Of a DNA stretch of 64,000 nt, positions 35,259 through 47,369 are shown in pieces (position 1 is the first letter of the stretch; each line of letters begins with the position of its first letter). Location of the stretch: positions 13,172,739 to 13,236,738 of the forward strand of contig NC_080701.1 in assembly GCF_030445035.2 (NCBI RefSeq), in the 5' to 3' direction. The translations under genes and the position numbers were made by a program. Under the pieces are notes generated by a model. That model saw only the letters and a program-made list of their open reading frames with translations, ran no database searches and was not told where the DNA came from. Source of the stretch: Dasypus novemcinctus (lineage: Eukaryota; Chordata; Mammalia; Cingulata; Dasypodidae).

Positions 35259-35703
35259 TTTTTTTTTACACAAGTCAATTTTATTGATACATATTAGTAA
35301 AGGATAGAATCCATCCCAAGTGTACAATCTATGATATTTGGTATAATCACATAGTTGTACATTCATCACTTTAATCTAAAATTATTAGAGTATTTTCATT
35401 ATTTCAATGATAATACTAAACAAAAAACACACAAAAATTCATTACCTCTCAATCTCTCTATGCTTCCCCTGCTGTACATAGCTACTATTTCTGACTATTT
35501 TTGCATTTTAGTGCCTTTTATTTTTTAGGTACCAGGGTTGGGGATTGAAACCTGGACCTCATATGTGGGAAGCCAGCTCTCAAAAACTGAGCTACTTCGG
35601 CTCCCCTGAGTTGGTTTTTTCATTTCTTTGCTTGTTGTTTTGTTTTTTGTTTTTTTTTAGGACTCCCTTGTGGTATAATGGCTTGAGCCACATCTCTTCC
35701 CCT
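35259..35703 (-). mobile_element. Chimeric L1-3'UTR / DAS retroinsertion
   Basis: T-run at 35259-35267, L1 3' UTR matching 18725-18980 up to about 35500, then a composite DAS element to 35703. One TSD CAGTGTCTTCTT at 35247-35258 and 35704-35715 encloses both parts and no L1 lies beyond the DAS. This fits a single event with template switching. Confidence 0.75.
35518..35703 (-). mobile_element. Composite DAS part of the chimera
   Basis: DAS-III head (35528-35605), 'ctgagttggttttttc' linker, then a second, internally shortened head (35660-35703). Confidence 0.75.
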
Positions 35704-36029
35704 CAGTGTCTTCTTAATATCTTTAATCTTATTCACCATCTCATTGAATTTATTAAGGAGATTTGTTTGGCTATCTGTGAATAGTCATCTCAAATCCTGT
35801 TCTTCCTCTGATGGCTTACTCTTTTCCTTTAGTTGGGCCATATCTTCCTGTTTCTTGGTATTGCTTGAATCTGCTTTTTTTATGGGTTTGTTCTGTATTG
35901 CTTCTTTCTTTTTAGCTTATGGCTTTCTTATCGATTGTTTCTTTGCTAAAGGTTGCCCTGCTCCTCTTCCAAGAGTGTTAGTCTGCTCGGTTTGTTTTTC
36001 ATTTGCTCTATATTTTTAATACTCCTTTT

Positions 36030-37159
36030 GTCTTCTCTTACCTGGAGGGCCAATTTCGGTAGGAGCCTCCCGCCGTGACGACCCTCCCAGCTCTGGTTTC
36101 TTAGTCCCAACAGGCCCGGGGACAGTGAAGGAGTGAAGACGGATTCCCACGTGCTCTGCAGAGGAGAACTTCAAGGCTTCCAGCTCCTCTTTGAGGTCTC
36201 TCCCCAGATCTACACTTTCCGAAGTCCCCAGCAGGTGGGACTCTTCATCCAGTTCCCTGCAACCCTCAAGGCCTTCACTGCTCAGCGGACAGCCCTGGCG
36301 GGGGCGTGGGGAACGCTGAGGTTTGCAGACTAGCTGGCATGAAACTCCCGCCCAGCACCCAGTCCCCGGGGTCTGGGTCCTCTGGTTAACTGGCGCACCC
36401 TCTGATGGGCCCCCCAGGTGGGCGGGGTGCCTCTGCCCACACTGTCCTGGGAGAGAGAGTTTTTCCGACTGTGGCAGTCACCTCCCTCCTGGGGAGAGCT
36501 GGGGAGGAGAGCGCAGCGGCCAGGTACGGTGGGCAGGTACACCTGCCCCACTGCTGCCGGCGGCGCTTGTGCAGAGCGCAGCAGCCTTTTCAGGTGCGTG
36601 GAGTGAATCTGCCTGCACGGTCAGAGACGGGGTGGGTGCGTCCTCTCCTTGCAGGGACAAGGGTGCCTCAGTCCTTTAAGGAGGATGCGGTGACTCAATG
36701 CCCTCTGCCCCAAGAAACGGATCAGTTTCCACTCACGCAGGGTGTGGGGGCCCACGCAGAGACATTCCAGCCTGGGCAGGCGGGACCTGACCCCTCCCGG
36801 CCTGGGGGTCTGGCGTGTTGCCCAGTCTCCCCCGCGTCTACTGCGGGCTTAGCGAGCACAAAGGCTGCCGCTTCCTGGTGACTCGCGCAGGCTTAGACCC
36901 GGGCGGTGCCAGGATGGGACTCGAGCTCACTGCATTTCCTCATCAGCAGCCTTCGTGGGCGCCAGGCCACTTGCTCTACCCTGCCCCGGGGTAAGGCAGC
37001 TTCTGCTTCCGGCCGGGGAGTGGGTCCCCAGGGGGCCCACCTGGCCGGTGGGGGGCGGGCAAGCCCCTCCTCCAGTGCTCAGCGCAGACGGTGGGTCTGC
37101 TTTCCTCGCTCTTCTCCGAGTGGTGTGCTGTGGTCTTGGGGTATCTGGAGTCCCCACAA
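36030..37159 (-). promoter_or_regulatory. CpG-rich L1 5' UTR
   Basis: Abrupt jump in GC and CpG content directly upstream (in - sense) of L1 ORF1 remains. Open frames here arise from GC richness. It probably held the Pol II promoter of the L1. No match to a gene. Confidence 0.6.
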
Positions 37160-37843
37160 TGTTACCGGATTCTGTCTAGGTTCTTGGCTGTGCTGCAGAA
37201 ATGAATTTCAAGAGCACCCCAGGTGAGTTAGGCCAGTGATTTATTCAGGTAGGAAGGGACGGGAAATGGGAGAAAATAACAGAGCAGGGGTCCCGGGTAG
37301 AGAGGAGGGGGCTGAAAAGTGCTCCAGCGGGCTGATGCACAGACCACAATTCCCCACTAGAGATTAGAAATGCCCAGGTCTTACCTGCGTGGCGACCTTG
37401 GCAGGGGAAAAAGTGGTGAGAGCAGGGAGCAGAGGGCAGGAACCGGGGCCTCACACCTGCTTTTTGAACCGTTCATTATTCCACCCCTTTGCTAACGGCA
37501 GGGGAGGAGTCCCAGCTGTTTGCTGGTTTGATTGATCACCCCACATCAATCCCCCATGAGGGCCCAGTGATAAAACCCTTGGGGGAATATCCGGGGCTTC
37601 TCCTGGCTTCTGGAGGAAGTCTTGTTCTGAATGGCAGGATCTTGGGGGTGGGGGTGGGGAGGGGTCCTCCAGCAGCCGCCATCTTGGGGGTATTGCCGTC
37701 CATGTGGACTTCTTGCCAGGTTCCAGATCTGTCTATTGATTCCATCTTACTAGCCTGCTTCAAAAAGATCCACACAGATGCTGGTTGCTTGCTAGCTGTG
37801 CTGTGGGATGAGCTGGTGGTCGGTGCTCTATCCTCTTTTGCCA
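37160..37843 (-). mobile_element. Putative LTR
   Basis: + strand starts TGTTACCGGATTCTGTC, consistent with a - strand LTR ending GTAACA. AATAAA in - sense lies near 37235 ('gatttattcagg'). The right end is placed at TTTTGCCA by the TG rule only. No clear TSD, so borders and identity are uncertain. Confidence 0.4.
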
Positions 37844-39244
37844 TCTGGGGTCTCCTTCTTGATATCTTTTGTCTTTTTTCCTGGAAATTGTTTTAATATG
37901 CTTTTGGATTCAGTTTGCAAGTATTTTGCTGAGGATTTTTGCATCACTCTTCGTTAGAGATATTGGCCTGTAATTTTAATTTTTCACAGGATCTTCATCT
38001 GAAATGTTGGCGCCGTAGAATGAGTTGGTAGTGATTCTTCTGTTGAGCAGGACTGGTATTAGCGTGTCTTTGAATGTTTGATAGAATTCATCCATGAAGC
38101 TATCTGGTCTTTTTTCTCATTTTTGGGAGGTTTCTGGTGACTCTTTCAATCTCTTTACTTGTGTTTGGTTTGTTAAAGTCTGTTTCTTCCAGGATCAGTG
38201 TAGATTGATTGTTTCTAGGAATTTGTCCATTTCATCTACATTGTCTAGGTTGTTGGTGTAGAGTTGTCCATAGTGTCCTTTTATGATCTCTTTAATTTCT
38301 GTGGGGTCAGTGGTAGTGTCCCCGCTCTCATTTCTTATTTTATTTATTTACATCTTCTCTCTTTTTTTCTTTGTCATTGTAGCTAAGGGTTTGTTGATTA
38401 TGTTGATCTTCTCGAAGAACCAACTTTTGGTTTTGTTGATTCTCCCTATAGCTTTTTTTGTTGTGGTTGTTCTCAACTTCATTTATTTTGCTGTGATCTT
38501 TATTTCTTTCCTTTAGTATGTTTTAGGTTTAGTTTGCTGTTTTTCTAGTTGCTTCAGTGTACAGTTAGGTCTTCAATTTAAGCTCTTTCTTCTTTTTTAA
38601 AAAATATTATTCAAGTATATCATTCATACATGAACATATATAAAAAATAAGTGTATAGTAGTTGTTGTCAACTTACAAAACAAACATACATATCATCATA
38701 CAAGGCTTCCATACATTAGCCCACCACCAGTGCCTTGCATTGTTGTGAAACCTTTCTTACAAACTATGAAAGAGCATCATCAAAATACTACTACTAACTA
38801 TAGCCTATATCTTATATTTATTGTATTTCCCCCAACCCACTCAATTATTAATACTCTATAATAATATTATATATTTGTTATAAGTTCATGAGAAAATGTT
38901 CTCATATTTTTCCATCTTCCGCCACAGGATTCTTGGTGTTATACAGTCCCATGCTTTGTACAATCCATTCATAGTGCACACTCAATGGCTTGACTTCTCA
39001 TTACAGAGTCGTGCTGTCATCACCTCTGTCAATTTTACAATGTCTCATTACTCCAAAAGAAAAAATCCCATGCTTCCTTACACCTCCCTATTATCCCTTA
39101 GAACTAATGTATTATCTTCTTTGCCATTGCTACAAAAATATTACAATATTACTGTCAGAATCCCCTCTTTATCTCTGGCATTTGACATTCTGAATAGTAA
39201 GTATCTTGGATTAGGTCTATTTGAATTACTTTTGTTTGGGGTGT

Positions 39245-40327
39245 TGTATTAGTCAGTCAAAGGGGTGCTGAGGCAAAGTACCAGAAGTTGTTTTTTTTTT
39301 TTTTTTAAGGGGACAGGGAGTGGTGGAGGTGAAGGGCAATTTATTTTTTATTTTTAAAATTAATTTCTCTCCCCTTCCACCGCCCCCCACCCCCCCGGTT
39401 GTCTGCTCTCTGTGTCCACTCGCTGTGTGTTCTTCTGTGTCTGCTTGTATTCTTATCAGTGGCAGCAAGAACCTGTGTCTCTTTTTGTTGGGTCATCTTG
39501 CTGTGTCAGCTCTCCGTGTGTGTGGCACCACTCTTGGGCAGGCTGCACTTTTTTCACATGGGATGGCTTTCCTTACAGGGCACATTCCTTGCATGTGGGG
39601 CTCTCTTACGTGGGGGATACCTCTGCATGGCACAGCGCTCATTGCATGCATCAGCCCTGCACATGGGCCAGCTTTACCACACAGGTCAGGAGGCCCTGAG
39701 TTTGAACCCTGGACCTCCCATATGGTAGGTGGATGCTCTATCAGTTGAGCCAAATCCACTTCCCTGGTTGGTTTTTATAAAGGGAATTTATTTGGGTAGA
39801 AGCTTAGTTACCAGGCCATAAAGTTTAAGTTACTTCCTCACCAAGGTCTGTTGCCATGTGTTGGAGCAAGATGGCTGCCCACCTCTGCAAGCATTCAGCC
39901 TTCCTTTTCCTCTTAAGGCTCCGTTGTCCCAGCTTTTTTCAATCTCAGCTGTAGGCTGGGATAAGTCTCACCTTTCGCTGGGTTCAGCTGCTCTGGTCTC
40001 TCCACAAGGTCAGCTGTAGACTATCAGCTCTCTCTTCCCAGGGCCTCTGCCATGTCTATGGAGCCGTCGCTCTTCCTCTGTGTTCTTCTCCTGTGTGTTT
40101 ACTTCTCAGAGCTCCAGCATCAAAACTCCAACTCCCTCCACTGTCATGTCGTTTCCTCTGTGAGTTCCCACCCACCAAGACCCACTCAAAGCCCTAATCA
40201 TAATTTAATCAAGAAAAGTGAAACCTCTGATGTTAATACAATCTAATGTGCCCAGATGAACAGACCAGTTTACAAACATAATCCAATATCTGTTTTTGGA
40301 ATTCATAAAAAATACTGAACTGCTATA
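39245..40327 (-). mobile_element. ERV-L-like solo LTR, family A, copy 2
   Basis: Same ends as 29023-29560: TGTATTAGTCAGTCAAAGGG at left and AACTGCTATA at right. Five-base TSD GGTGT at 39240-39244 and 40328-40332. Lengthened by a nested DAS at about 39341-39764. Confidence 0.87.
39341..39764 (-). mobile_element. DAS SINE nested in LTR (variant head)
   Basis: Complete body, variant head GGATTTGGCTCAACTGATAG on the - strand. Lies in an LTR that lies in an L1: three-level nesting. Confidence 0.88.
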
Positions 40328-41559
40328 GGTGTGTTGTTCTTGGACATTTATATTTATGTCTTTCATAAGGGTTGGGAAATTTTCAGTCATTAGTTCCTCA
40401 AATGTTTTTTCTGCCCCTTTTCTGTTCTTTTCTCCTTCTGGGACATCTATAACTTGTATATTTGTGCATTTTATATTGTCATTCAGTTCCCTGAGACCTT
40501 GTTCTATTTTTTCCATCCCTTTTTCTCAGTTTTCCTGTCTTTTCAATTTCAGATGCTACCTCTTCTAATTCACTAATTTTGTCTTCAGCCAATTCAAATC
40601 TGCTGTTATATGCCTCAAATGTATTTTTAATCTCATCCATTGTGTCTTCCATTCCCTTAAGCTCTGTTACTTTCCTTGGCATGCTTTCAAACTGTTCTTT
40701 ATGCTCATTGAGTGTCTTCTTAATATCCTTTATGTCTGTAGCCGTATTTTCCTTCAGTTCCTTCCTGGAATCGACTTAGGTGATTTGTGTGAACATCATT
40801 GAATAATTGTCATAAATCCTATGTCTCATCAGGACTTTTCATTTGTTTCCTTTGGCTGGGCTTATTTTCCAGTTTCTCAGAATGGCTTGTAATTTTTTGC
40901 TGATGTCTAGGCATCTGATTATGTTGGTGAATTTACTTTGAATGACAATTTCTCCCTCATGCCTAGTGGTTTTGTTTCATGACTTTTCTTTGATTTTGGA
41001 TTTAACTTACTCTAAATCTCAAAAATTGCCCAGCTTGAGTTAACAAAAACAAGGCCAGGGATTCACTAATAGAGCATAGAGCAGATCAAAGTTCCTGGGA
41101 CATGAGAGCCTCTAAAACGTTTTGTTTGTTTTTCTTTTCCCCTTGCAGTTAGTTTCCTGGCCTGCCAGCACATGGTGCTGTTCATCGAATATTTCCACGG
41201 AGGTGCCGTTTTCAATCTCCACTTACTAGACTGGCTAGAGCCAAGATTCAGAGTGGACTGTGTTGGTCAAACTCAGTGAAGAGAAAACACTCCCTGCCTC
41301 TGCTGTACCTCACTCTTCCCACGGGGGAAGATCTCCATTCCCCTCTTAGTTGGCTGCAGCGAAACTTTTATCAAGGTTGTTTGTCCTGAGGGTGGCGGTT
41401 GGGTGCTGTTCCCAGCTACAGGGGTGAGTAACTCACAGTTTTCACAGTTTTCACTTCTTCAGCTCTCTGTCCTTCACCCTCTGGTCTGCAGATTCTCAAA
41501 GCAGCTCCCTCGGACAACATTTTACCTTTCCTCCATTGTTTTTGTAAAAGAGATGAGCC

Positions 41560-44500
41560 TTGCCAAACTACTCTGATGCCATTTACTCAGAAGTCCTCCT
41601 TTGTCCATTTTTAAATTGGGTTGTCTTTTTGTTGTATTGTAAAAGTTCTTTATATATTTTGGCTATTAAACTCTTAACCAATATATGGTTTGCAACTATT
41701 TTCTCTTGGTTGTCTTTTCACTTTCTTGAGAGTATCCTTTTGCACAACAGCTTTTAATTTTGACAAAGTCAAAAATTTATCTGTTTCGTTTGTTGCTCAT
41801 GCTTTTGATGTCATATCTAAGAATCCATTGCTGAATCCCAGGTCGTGAAGAATTTGATGCTATGCTATCTTCTGAGAGTTTTATGGTTTTAACTCCTATA
41901 TTAAGTTCTTCACCTGTTTTTTCAAGTACGCATTTTTATTTTTAAAGAAGCTTTAGATTACATAAATGTTACATCAAAAACATAGGAGATCCTATATGCC
42001 CTACCCTCTCACCTCCCATACTTTCCCACATCAACAACATCTTCAATTTATGTGGTACATTTGTTACAACTGATGAACACATATTGAAGCATTGCTACTA
42101 ACCACTGATTATAGTTTACACCCTGCCACGGACAATTTTATAGGTTTTGACAAAATGCATAATGACCTCTGTCTGTCATTGCAATGTCATGCAGGACAAC
42201 TGCAATGTCCCCAAATGTCCCCATGTTGCACCTACTCTTCCCTCTCCCTCCTGTCAGAAGCTCTGGTGGTCACTGCCTTTATATCAATGATACAAATTCT
42301 TCCATTGCTAGAATAATAATGTCTGTAATAGAATAATGCTAAGCCTATTTTAGTCCATTGTTCATTCCCCAATCTTGAGAATTTTGGGATGGTAATGCCC
42401 ACTCTGTTTCTAATTGAGAGGGGACTTAGATCCCATGGGACAGATGGATAGAACTGTCATGCTTGCAGTTGAGATACTCTGTTTCTTCCTTGTTCGTTGT
42501 CGTGGGTGAGTCCAATGAACTGGAGAGTAGGCGTTGCAACTCTGCTGAGATTCAGGGCTCAATCGTTATTCTACCCATATATTAGGGCTGCTAATTACAA
42601 ACCCTATGATTGTCTGTCACAATTTCTATTCATTTACAAACATTTAAGAACAATCTTTTTATCATTTCTGCACAGATGAAGCCTCAGCTTTCCATTCTCT
42701 ACCTTCATTCTATTTTCTGGTGATCTATATTCTAATTTTTAATTCCACTTTACATAATATATTTAGTTCATAAAAGTGCAGTCATACAGTTTTGTCCTTT
42801 TGTGTCTGGCTTGCTTCACTCAACATAATGTCCTCCAACTTCATGTTCATATGTTGTCATATGCCTCACAACTTCATTTCTTCTTACCACTGCATAATAT
42901 TCCATCATGTGCATACTCCAGTTTGTTTATCCATTCAATCAACAGCTGATGGACACCTGGGTTGTTTCCAACTTTTGGCAATTGTGAGTAATGCCACTAT
43001 GAACATCATTGTGCAGATGCCTGTTCTTGTCACTGCTCTCAGTTCTTCTCGGTACATACCCAGTAGTGGCATTGCTGGGTCACATGGCAAGTCTATATTG
43101 AACTTCCTTAGGGACTACGTAACAGTCCTCCACAGTGGCTGCATCATTCTACATTCCCACCAACAGTGAATAAGCATTCCTTTCTCTCCACATCCTCCAA
43201 CATTTACAGTTTTCTGACTTTTTAATAGAGGCCAGTCTAATAGGTGTGAAACAATATCTCATTGTTGATTTGATTTGAATTTCTCTAATCACTAGTGATG
43301 TTGAACATTTTTTCATGTGTTTGTTTTTTCACCATTTATATTTCTTCTTTGGACAAATGTCTATTCAAATCTTTTGCTCATTTTTAAATCAGGTTGTTTA
43401 TCTTTCTTAATGTTGAGTTGTAGCATCTCTTTATCATGGATATGAAACTCTGATTGGATATGTGATTTCCTTTGCACCCTTTGGACAAAGTCCTTTAAGA
43501 TGCAAAAGTGTTTAATTTTGAGGAAGTCCCATTTATGTATTTTTTTCTTTTGTTGCTTTTGCTTTGGGTGTTAAGGTCCAAGAAACCACCACTTCCCACA
43601 TTATCTTAAAGATGTTTTCTTACATTTTCTTCTACTAGTTTTATGGTCCTGGCTTTTATATTTAGGTCTTTGATCTGTTTTGAGTTGCTTTTCGCATAGT
43701 GAGTGAGCTAGGGTTCCTCTTTTTTTCTTTTGGTTATAGATATCTAGTTCTCACAGCATCATTTTTTAAAAGAAACTGTTCTCAGTAAAGTGGCCTTGGT
43801 AGGCTTATCAAAAATTAGTTGACCATAGAGGTGCAGGTCTATTTCTGAACTCTCAATTTGATCCATTTATTGGTGTGTCTATCCTTATGCCAATCCATGC
43901 TGTTTTGACCACTGTAGCTTTGTAATATGTTTCAAATTCAGGAAGTGTGATTCCTCCAACTTTGCTCTTTTTTTTTTTTTAGGATTTTTTTTTTGGCTAT
44001 TCAGGGCCTCTTTCCCTTCCAAAACATTTTGCTAATTTACTTTTCTATTTCTGTAAAATAGGCTGTTGGAATTTTGATTGGGATTGCATTGAATCTATAA
44101 ATCAGTTTGGGTGGAATTGACATCTTCATGGTATTCAGTCTTCCAATCCATGAACATGGATGTCCTTCCATTTGTTTAGGTCTTTGATTTCTTTTTGCAA
44201 TGACTTGTAGCTTTCTGTGTACGGGTCCTGTAAGCTGCTGTAATTTTGGTAAGGATTGCACTGAATCTGTAGATCCCTTTGGTGGTAATGACATTTTAAC
44301 AATATTAAGTCTCCCACTCCATGAACATTTATATCTTTTATTTATATCTTTAATTACTTCCAGCGGTGCTTTGTACTTTTCATTATATATCTTTCATATC
44401 CTTATTTAAATTAATTCCAAAAATTTTTATTCTTCTAGATGCTATTGTAAATGGAATTGTTTTCTTAATTATCTCCTTGGTCTGTTTATTGCTAGTGTAT

Positions 44501-45430
44501 AGAAACACAACTGATTTCTTCATGTTTATCTTGTACCCTGCTGAATTAGAGTTTATTAACTCTAGTAGTTTTCTTGTGGATCCCTTTGATTTTCTATATA
44601 TAATGTCATGTCATCTGAAAATAGTGATAGTTTTACTTCTTCGTTTCCTTTTTGGATCCCCTTTCCTTCTTCATGCCTAATTGCTCTGGCTAAATGTTTA
44701 GTACAATATTGAATAGCAGTAGTGTAAGTAGAGATCCTTGTCTTATTCCTGATCTTAAGCAGAAATTTTTTAGGCTTTCATCAGTATTTGATTTTAATTT
44801 AGTATCATTCACTTATGAAACTGAACCTTTAATATGTACAATGAAGTAGTATGTTTACAATGTTGTGCGACTCCCACCACAATCTACTTCTTGAATATTT
44901 TCATCACTCCCAAAAGAAATCCCATACATTTAGCCCTCACTGCCCACTCCCCTCTTCCTCCAGGACCTCACAAGCACCAGTTCACTTTCTGTCTCTATGG
45001 ATTTGCTTATTCTGATATTTAATATAAATGGAATAACACACCGCATGGCAGTTTGTTTGGCTTCTTTCACTCAGAATAATGTTTTTAAAGGACATCGATG
45101 TTGTGTCATGTATCAGTACTTCATTCCTTTTTATGGCTAAATAACATTCCATTGCACAGGTATACCATATTTTGTTCATCTATTCATTGGTTGATGTATA
45201 GATTCTTTTTCACTGTTTGGCTATTATGAACAATGTTATCTACATATATATATGTGTTTTGTGGGAATGTGTTAAATTCTTATGAGTTTATACCTTGGGG
45301 TGAAATTGCTGTCCTATAGTAACTCTAAGTTTAAAGTTTTCAGGAACTGCCAAAATTGTTTTCCAAAGAATCATTTTACATTCCCAGCAACAATGTATGA
45401 GATTTTTGATTTCTCCACATCTTCAACACT
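41560..45430 (-). mobile_element. L1 cluster (ORF2 C-terminal half and 3' UTRs)
   Basis: Pieces in - orientation: ORF2 at 41580-41930, a 3' UTR insert at 41936-42330, another L1 3' half at 42580-44810 (phrases [17 protein letters not shown] near 44050) and an older fragment at 44820-45430. All are broken by stops. Confidence 0.75.
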
Positions 45431-45436
45431 CATTGC

Positions 45437-45605
45437 CTTTTTTTTTTTTTTTTTTAGGGTTTTTATTTCTCCCTCCCTCTTTCGTTGTTTGTGCTTGCTG
45501 TCTGCTCTGTGTCTGGTCATTGTGTGCTCATCTTTTTTTTTTAAGGAGGCACTAGGAACCGACCCCAGGACCCCCTATGTGAGAGGGAAGAGCCCAATGG
45601 CTTGA
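45437..45605 (-). mobile_element. DAS SINE monomer
   Basis: T-run at 45438-45456 and one decayed head ending near 45603. Confidence 0.7.
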
Positions 45606-45620
45606 ATATGATGTATCTTT

Positions 45621-45946
45621 TTTTTTAAAGACTTATTTACTTCTCCCTACCCCATCATTGTTTACATTTGCTGTGTCTGTTGTGTGCTTGTCTTCCTTTT
45701 AGGAGCACTGGGAACCAAACCCAGGACCTTCTTTGTGGGAGGGAGGTGCCTAATTGCTTAAGCCACCCCTGCTCCCTGCTTTGTTTTCTCATTTTCCTCC
45801 TTGGGTCTCTTGTTGCACCAGCTTGCCATGCTAGGCCATCAGGTCAGCTGTCTTGCTTGTCGTCTTTAGGAGGTACTGGGAATGGAACCTGGGACCTCCC
45901 ATCTGGTAGGCAGGAGCTCAATCACTTGAGCCACATCTGCTTCCCT
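45621..45946 (-). mobile_element. Dimeric DAS SINE
   Basis: Tail AAAGACTTATTTACTT on the left, heads near 45710-45775 and 45870-45945. Confidence 0.8.
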
Positions 45947-45959
45947 CATGTTTTTTAAA

Positions 45960-47240
45960 AAATAATCATTTACTGAGGTAAAATTCATATAACATGAAAC
46001 TTACTTTTTTTTTTTGCACATGGATATCTACTTGTTCTGTAACAGTTGAAGTGACAGTCCTTCCCTCAATGAATTGCCTTTGTCATTTTAAAAATTTCAT
46101 TGATTAATATAAATACATGCGTTTATTTCTGGGCTTTCAATGCTGTTCTAATGATCTATTTGCCTAAACATATATCTGTAATCCAATGTCTTGAAAACTG
46201 TATTCTTTATACTGTTTTGAAATGGGAAAGTCAAAGTACTCCAGCTTTATTCTTGCTTATCAAAATCATTTTGGCTGTTTTATTGTCCACTCATTTGTAT
46301 ATAAAGTACTTTCATAACCAGTTTTTCAAATTTCATTTTAAGAATTTTAGTTTCCAATATAATTTCATGTTGTTCAGTTTTTAAACTTCGGAGTGAACAA
46401 ATTATATTCCTGCTATTGACCTCTAAGTTAAGTGTACTGTAGTCAGAGAAGGTCTGGTGTACCAATACTCTGAAATTCTTTGAGACTCACTTTTTGGCCT
46501 GATACTTGGTCAATTTTTAAATAAATATTCTATATACACTTGAGACAAACATACAGGTGCAGAGATCTATAAATACTTATTATATCTATCTTATTAACTG
46601 CATTATTCAAAGATACCTTATTTTGTTCAAGGGAGAAGTGAGTTGCTAACTCTTTCAATTGTGATGAAAATTTCAGAATCTGCCCCCACTTTGCTATGAA
46701 TTTTTGAAGACAGAAGTCATTTTAATATATGCACACAGGCTTAGAACTGTGAGGTAATTTAGCTTTGTTTTCTTAAATTTTTGTCTCAAAGTCTATTAAC
46801 CATTAATATAGCTACCCTAAATTTATCATTTTCCTGGTCCGTATTTCCCATATTTGGGGTGTGTGTGTGAAATAGCTTGTAATATACAGCTGGATTAAAA
46901 AATAAAACTAATTTAGTCCATTTACATTTATTGTGATTCTGATACTTGGACTTATTTACCATCTCATTTTCTTCTAAGTTTTTTCAGTTTCATTTTTCTA
47001 CTCCTAACCCTTACCTCCTGCACTTTACTCCATATTTTCCTCTCTTCTGATTTATAGTATACATTTAACATTTCTAATATTACTAAGCCACTCTCTTTTG
47101 GAGACCTATTTATTTCAGTTTCTAGATGAAAATAGATACAAGAGCATTATTTTAGTTTACAAATTACTTAATCAAATGACGTTTAGAAATAAGAATGATT
47201 TTTTAATGATCTGAAAGTTATAAATATTTGAATTTTTCTT
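45960..47240 (-). mobile_element. Old L1 ORF2 remnant
   Basis: Diverged - strand L1, e.g. 'gggaaagtcaaagtactcca', 'ttattcttgcttatcaaaatca', 'gttttattgtccactcattt'. Sequence closer to PPP2CB's 3' UTR is unclear. Confidence 0.55.
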
Positions 47241-47369
47241 TTGAAAATAAGCCCTTTACAAAGAATATTACATTTTAAATTAACAATTGCTTTTTATAGG
47301 TCGAGAGGCTTATACAAAGTTTTAATAATAGGGAAATTTTCATTTAATGTAAACCACAGTAAGTCGAAG

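Larger units (their letters stand above)
24715..37159 (-). mobile_element. Near full-length L1, shredded by later insertions
   Basis: Read on the - strand: GC-rich 5' UTR (about 37159-36030), ORF1 (about 36000-35716, 35237, and 33422-32420), ORF2 endonuclease (32400-31500), reverse transcriptase (31200-29570, 29017-27940, with NYRPISLMNIDA near 30140) and C-terminus (27520-26610), then a long 3' UTR (26200-24715). Insertions at 26207, 27522, 28074, 28509, 29023, 30172, 31209, 33203, 33436 and 35259 can be lifted out and the L1 rejoins. Removing them leaves about 7 kb. Many stops and gaps; inactive. Confidence 0.75.
37880..41550 (-). mobile_element. Second L1 copy (ORF2 part, ORF1, 5' UTR)
   Basis: ORF2 RT/EN remains at 37885-38590, a 3' UTR-type insert at about 38600-39155, ORF1 at 39160-39244 and 40333-40980 (phrases LRELNDNIKCTNIQVIDVPE and MTENFPTLMKDI), and 5' UTR to about 41550. 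Split by LTR copy 2. Not coding. Confidence 0.75.

Noticed and set aside
36133-37226. Overlapping ORFs up to 158 codons in a GC-rich block
   Set aside because: Low stop frequency due to GC content in an L1 5' UTR. Several frames on both strands are open together.
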